Origin: Ramlibacter pinisoli
GTDB taxonomy: Bacteria; Pseudomonadota; Gammaproteobacteria; Burkholderiales; Burkholderiaceae_C
Reading direction: 5' to 3'
DNA length: 64,000 nucleotides
NCBI RefSeq assembly: GCF_009758015.1
Contig: NZ_WSEL01000009.1
Location: forward strand, 434,001 to 498,000
Shown here: in pieces, positions 61,371 to 64,000 of the stretch
Layout: each line of letters starts with the position of its first letter
Numbering within the stretch: position 1 is the first letter of the stretch
Program-made: the position numbers and the translations under genes
The notes under the pieces: model-generated
What the model was told of the DNA's origin: nothing
Seen by the model: only the letters and a program-made list of their open reading frames with translations
Databases searched by the model: none

Positions 61371-62064
61371 TCTTGGTCGGATGCGGCGGCTTGGCCAGCA
61401 TCAGGGCCACGCCGCTGCCGTGCGCCTTCATGTGCTCGCGCGTCGACACGGTGTCCTTGGTGACCACCACCACCGGGATGCGGGGCTGCGCGGCAGTGAC
61501 CTGCCGCACCAGATCCCAGCCGCCCAGGCCGGGAAGCCCGAAGTCGATGAAGGCGACCTGGTAGCGGTTGTTCCGCACCAGCTCCATGGCTTGCGGACCG
61601 GTTTCGGCCTCGTCGGCCTGGGTGATGCCGGCCAGCGCCAGCCGGGCGCGCAGGTAGAGCCGCTCGGCACGGTCGGGGCTGGCGATCAGCGCCCGGCGGA
61701 CACCCGACGCCGGCTCGGCCACGTCCAGGTCGAAATCGAGCGGCTCGACCGGCCTGAACAGCTCGTCCATCGCGGCGATGACCTCGGGCCAGCGCAACGG
61801 CCGCTGGAAGCTGCGCCAGGCCCGCGCCGGCGCATGCGGACCGACCCAGACCATCCTGAGCTTGTCGTTCAGGGGCGACTCGAACTCGACCCTGGCCTCG
61901 TAGGACTCGCTGTCGATCAGGGCCAGCCCGGGCTCCCCTCGCGTCTCGGGCGTCCACAACGCGAAGCCGTTGCCGCTGTCGCCGGACACGCGGAAGAGCG
62001 TGTTGAGCGCATGGCGCTCCACGTCGTCGAAGCCGACCACCTTGACGAACACCCGCTGGCCCAT
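61345..62064 (-). CDS. Response regulator with C-terminal receiver domain and novel N-terminal part
   Basis: The 239-residue protein has an N-terminal region of about 115 residues without a clear family (MGQRVFVKVVGFDDVERHALNTLFR, then LALIDSESYEARVEFESPL). A receiver domain follows at about residues 122-238, with phospho-acceptor Asp174 (AFIDFGLPGLGG), VVVTKDT and the conserved Lys225. The first acidic pair of the receiver is reduced to SPD (residues 129-131). Having the receiver at the C-terminus is unusual; the N-terminal part may be an output or a pseudo-receiver domain. It is convergent with mnmC. Confidence 0.75.
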   Translation of the reverse strand: MGQRVFVKVVGFDDVERHALNTLFRVSGDSGNGFALWTPETRGEPGLALIDSESYEARVEFESPLNDKLRMVWVGPHAPARAWRSFQRPLRWPEVIAAMDELFRPVEPLDFDLDVAEPASGVRRALIASPDRAERLYLRARLALAGITQADEAETGPQAMELVRNNRYQVAFIDFGLPGLGGWDLVRQVTAAQPRIPVVVVTKDTVSTREHMKAHGSGVALMLAKPPHPTKIKALLEKV

Positions 62065-62185
62065 GGTTGTGTCCTGCTGCCCCCTTGGCGGGGCGGATTA
62101 TGGCCGGGCTGGCGGCCGGGCGTGCGGGCCCTTATCCGGGATTAGCTCATGACGGCCCGCAAACCCGCGGGGGTACTGGCGCATA

Positions 62186-62202
62186 TGCATATCCGCATAA
62201 GC
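62186..62202 (+). promoter_or_regulatory. 17-nt motif upstream of the sulfite reductase gene (copy 2)
   Basis: TGCATATCCGCATAAGC is identical to the copy at 59234 and lies 55 bases before the reductase ATG, followed by an A-rich tract (GAAGAAAAAAATCG). The repetition upstream of two sulfur-assimilation genes supports a shared regulator such as CysB. Confidence 0.6.
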
Positions 62203-62257
62203 GACGAAGAAAAAAATCGTTTGTCGCCATATGCCCCTCCCGTACAGTTGCGGCCCT

Positions 62258-64000
62258 ATGTATCAGTACACCGAGTTCGACAAGGCGTTCGTGCGTGCGC
62301 GCGCGGCGCAGTACCGGGACCAGCTGGAGCGCAACCTGGCCGGCCAGCTGAGCGACGACGACTTCCGCCCGCTGCGCCTGCAGAACGGCTGGTACCTGCA
62401 GCGCTACGCGCCGATGCTGCGCGTGGCCGTGCCCTACGGCGAGATCTCCAGCATGCAGTTGCGCGCCCTGTCGCGCATTGCGCGCGAGTACGACCAGCCC
62501 GATGCCGCCCTGCTGCGCGACGCGCAGGAGAAGCAGCTCGCCCTGGGCGAGGTGCCCGTGCCCGGCGGCACGCCGGTGGTCACCCGGTTCAAGACCGGCT
62601 ACGGCCACTTCACCACCCGCACCAATGTCCAGTTCAACTGGATCCCGCTGGACAAGAGCGCCGACGTCATGGACCTGCTGGCCAGCGTGAACATGCACGG
62701 CATCCAGACCAGCGGCAACACCATCCGCAACATCTGCACCGACGAGCTGGCCGGCGTGGCGGCCGACGAGATCGCCGATCCGCGGCCGTTCGCCGAGATC
62801 CTGCGCCAGTGGAGCACGCTGCATCCCGAGTTCGCCTTCCTGCCGCGCAAGTTCAAGATCTCCATCAACGGCGCCGAGGAAGACCGCGCGGCGCTGGGCT
62901 GGTACGACATCGGCCTGCAGCTGCTGAAGGACCCGGCCGGCGAACTGGGCTTCCGCGTCCAGGTCGGCGGCGGCATGGGCCGCACGCCCATCATCAACAG
63001 CGTGGTGCGCGAGTTCCTGCCCTGGAACCAGCTGCTCAACTACGTAGAGGCCTGCATCCGGGTCTACAACCGCTACGGCCGCCGCGACAACCTGTGGAAG
63101 GCCCGCATCAAGATCCTCGTGAAGGCCGAGGGCCAGCGCTACATCGACCAGGTGGAAGAGGAGTTCGGCCGCATCCGCGCCGCCGGCGCCGCGCACACCA
63201 TCACCCAGGCCGAGTACGACCGCGTGGCCGCCTGCTTCGTGGCCCCGGCTGCCAAGCCGGCCTCCAGGGACGCCCGCATGCTGGACATCGTGCGCGCCGA
63301 CGCCGAGGCCGACCCCGAGTACGACCGCTGGCTGGTGCGCAACGTGCACCCGCACCGCAACCCGCAACTGCGCTCCGTCACCCTGTCGTTCAAGCGACTG
63401 GGCCAGGCGCCCGGTGACGCCGACGCCGACCAGCTGGCCGCCGCAGCCGACCTGGTCGACCGCTTCTCATCCGGCGAGGCACGCGTGACGCACAGCCAGA
63501 ACCTGCTGCTGCCCTGGGTGCACCAGGACGACCTGCCGGCGCTGTGGGCCGCCGCCCGCAAGCTGGGCCTGGCGCGCGCCAACATCGGCCTGCTGACGGA
63601 CATGATCGCCTGCCCGGGCGGCGACTTCTGCTCGCTGGCCAACGCGCGCTCGCTCCCGATCGCCGAAGCCATCACGCAGCGCTACCAGGACATGGACGAG
63701 CTGCACGACATCGGCGAGATCGACCTGAACATCTCCGGCTGCATCAACAGCTGCGGCCACCACCATGCCGGCCACATCGGCATCCTCGGCGTCGACAAGG
63801 ACGGCAAGGAGTGGTACCAGGTCACGCTGGGCGGCGCCGACGGCTCGCACCTGTCGGGCCCGGCCGTGCCGGGCAAGGTGGTCGGACCGTCGTTCTCCGC
63901 CGCCGAGGTCCCCGAGGTGATCGAGGCCGTGCTCGACACCTACCGGCGCGAGCGCATCACCGTCGACGGCAAGGGCGAGACCTTCATCGCCACCGTGCGG
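62258..64000 (+). CDS. cysI: Sulfite/nitrite reductase hemoprotein (CysI-like), 3'-truncated by window end
   Basis: The frame is open from ATG 62258 (MYQYTEFDKAFVRARAAQYRDQ) to the window edge, giving 581 residues so far. It has the siroheme-reductase repeats: TRTNVQFNWIPL, SGNTIRNICTDELAG, and the [4Fe-4S]-siroheme ligands in ACPGGDFCSLA and SGCINSCGHHHAGHIG (four Cys). This single-subunit ferredoxin- or NADPH-linked type reduces sulfite to sulfide in assimilation in Burkholderiales. The 17-nt motif shared with sbp supports sulfite over nitrite. Little of the protein is probably missing. Confidence 0.9.
   Translation, partial: MYQYTEFDKAFVRARAAQYRDQLERNLAGQLSDDDFRPLRLQNGWYLQRYAPMLRVAVPYGEISSMQLRALSRIAREYDQPDAALLRDAQEKQLALGEVPVPGGTPVVTRFKTGYGHFTTRTNVQFNWIPLDKSADVMDLLASVNMHGIQTSGNTIRNICTDELAGVAADEIADPRPFAEILRQWSTLHPEFAFLPRKFKISINGAEEDRAALGWYDIGLQLLKDPAGELGFRVQVGGGMGRTPIINSVVREFLPWNQLLNYVEACIRVYNRYGRRDNLWKARIKILVKAEGQRYIDQVEEEFGRIRAAGAAHTITQAEYDRVAACFVAPAAKPASRDARMLDIVRADAEADPEYDRWLVRNVHPHRNPQLRSVTLSFKRLGQAPGDADADQLAAAADLVDRFSSGEARVTHSQNLLLPWVHQDDLPALWAAARKLGLARANIGLLTDMIACPGGDFCSLANARSLPIAEAITQRYQDMDELHDIGEIDLNISGCINSCGHHHAGHIGILGVDKDGKEWYQVTLGGADGSHLSGPAVPGKVVGPSFSAAEVPEVIEAVLDTYRRERITVDGKGETFIATVR

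Overview
The window looks like a piece of a high-GC betaproteobacterial chromosome, most likely order Burkholderiales and close to the Comamonadaceae (Ramlibacter/Variovorax-like). This rests on the strong G/C third-position bias, the Bug-type tricarboxylate receptor, the aerobic box benzoyl-CoA pathway, the DUF6502-DUF5666 pair and the layout of the sulfur genes. It is an inference from gene content, since no rRNA is present. No phage, integrase, insertion sequence or CRISPR array was seen.

Layout. 1-6.9 kb: the end of an osmolyte ABC transporter protein, a hypothetical gene, a secreted GH12 glycosidase with a very long repetitive tail, an MFS exporter and a small hypothetical protein. 7-11.5 kb: minus-strand genes for a GST, a PanE-like reductase, an IclR regulator, an amidohydrolase and a Bug receptor, the last four resembling a small catabolic operon. 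11.8-15.4 kb: a DUF6502-DUF5666 pair, a small hypothetical gene and an ICL/PEP-mutase-like enzyme. 15.5-21.3 kb: a signalling block made of a sensor kinase, KaiC, two KaiB paralogues and a hybrid PAS kinase. 21.4-26.5 kb: a PepSY protein under a probable Fur site, a FUSC protein, a Rieske oxygenase, PPK2, a bacteriohemerythrin and a small hypothetical gene. 26.5-28.8 kb: less orderly DNA with a small secreted protein, tRNA-Pro, a DUF488 gene broken by one in-frame stop and two low-complexity secreted proteins.

28.9-40.7 kb is an aerobic benzoate locus: boxB, boxC and boxR on the minus strand, then a divergent flavodoxin, benzoate-CoA ligase and a Liv-type ABC importer with a LysE exporter gene lodged inside it. 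Benzoate would be imported, made into benzoyl-CoA, epoxidised by BoxB and ring-opened by BoxC. BoxR is the likely benzoyl-CoA-responsive repressor, and its operator-like sites lie between boxR and the flavodoxin gene. BoxA is not in the window.

41.1-54.9 kb is a glycogen/trehalose operon: glgB, glgC, glgX, treZ, a malQ-treY fusion and glgA. Most of its junctions overlap at start and stop codons. It can make ADP-glucose and glycogen, branch and debranch it, and convert maltodextrin ends to trehalose by the TreY/TreZ route.

54.9-64 kb: a LysR regulator divergent from an FMN azoreductase, a metallo-beta-lactamase-fold hydrolase, a cluster of dispersed palindromic repeats, a periplasmic sulfate-binding protein, the Fe-trafficking protein YggX, MnmC, an unusual response regulator and the start of a sulfite/nitrite reductase gene. 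The sulfate-binding and reductase genes share an identical 17-nt upstream motif, which suggests one sulfur regulon.
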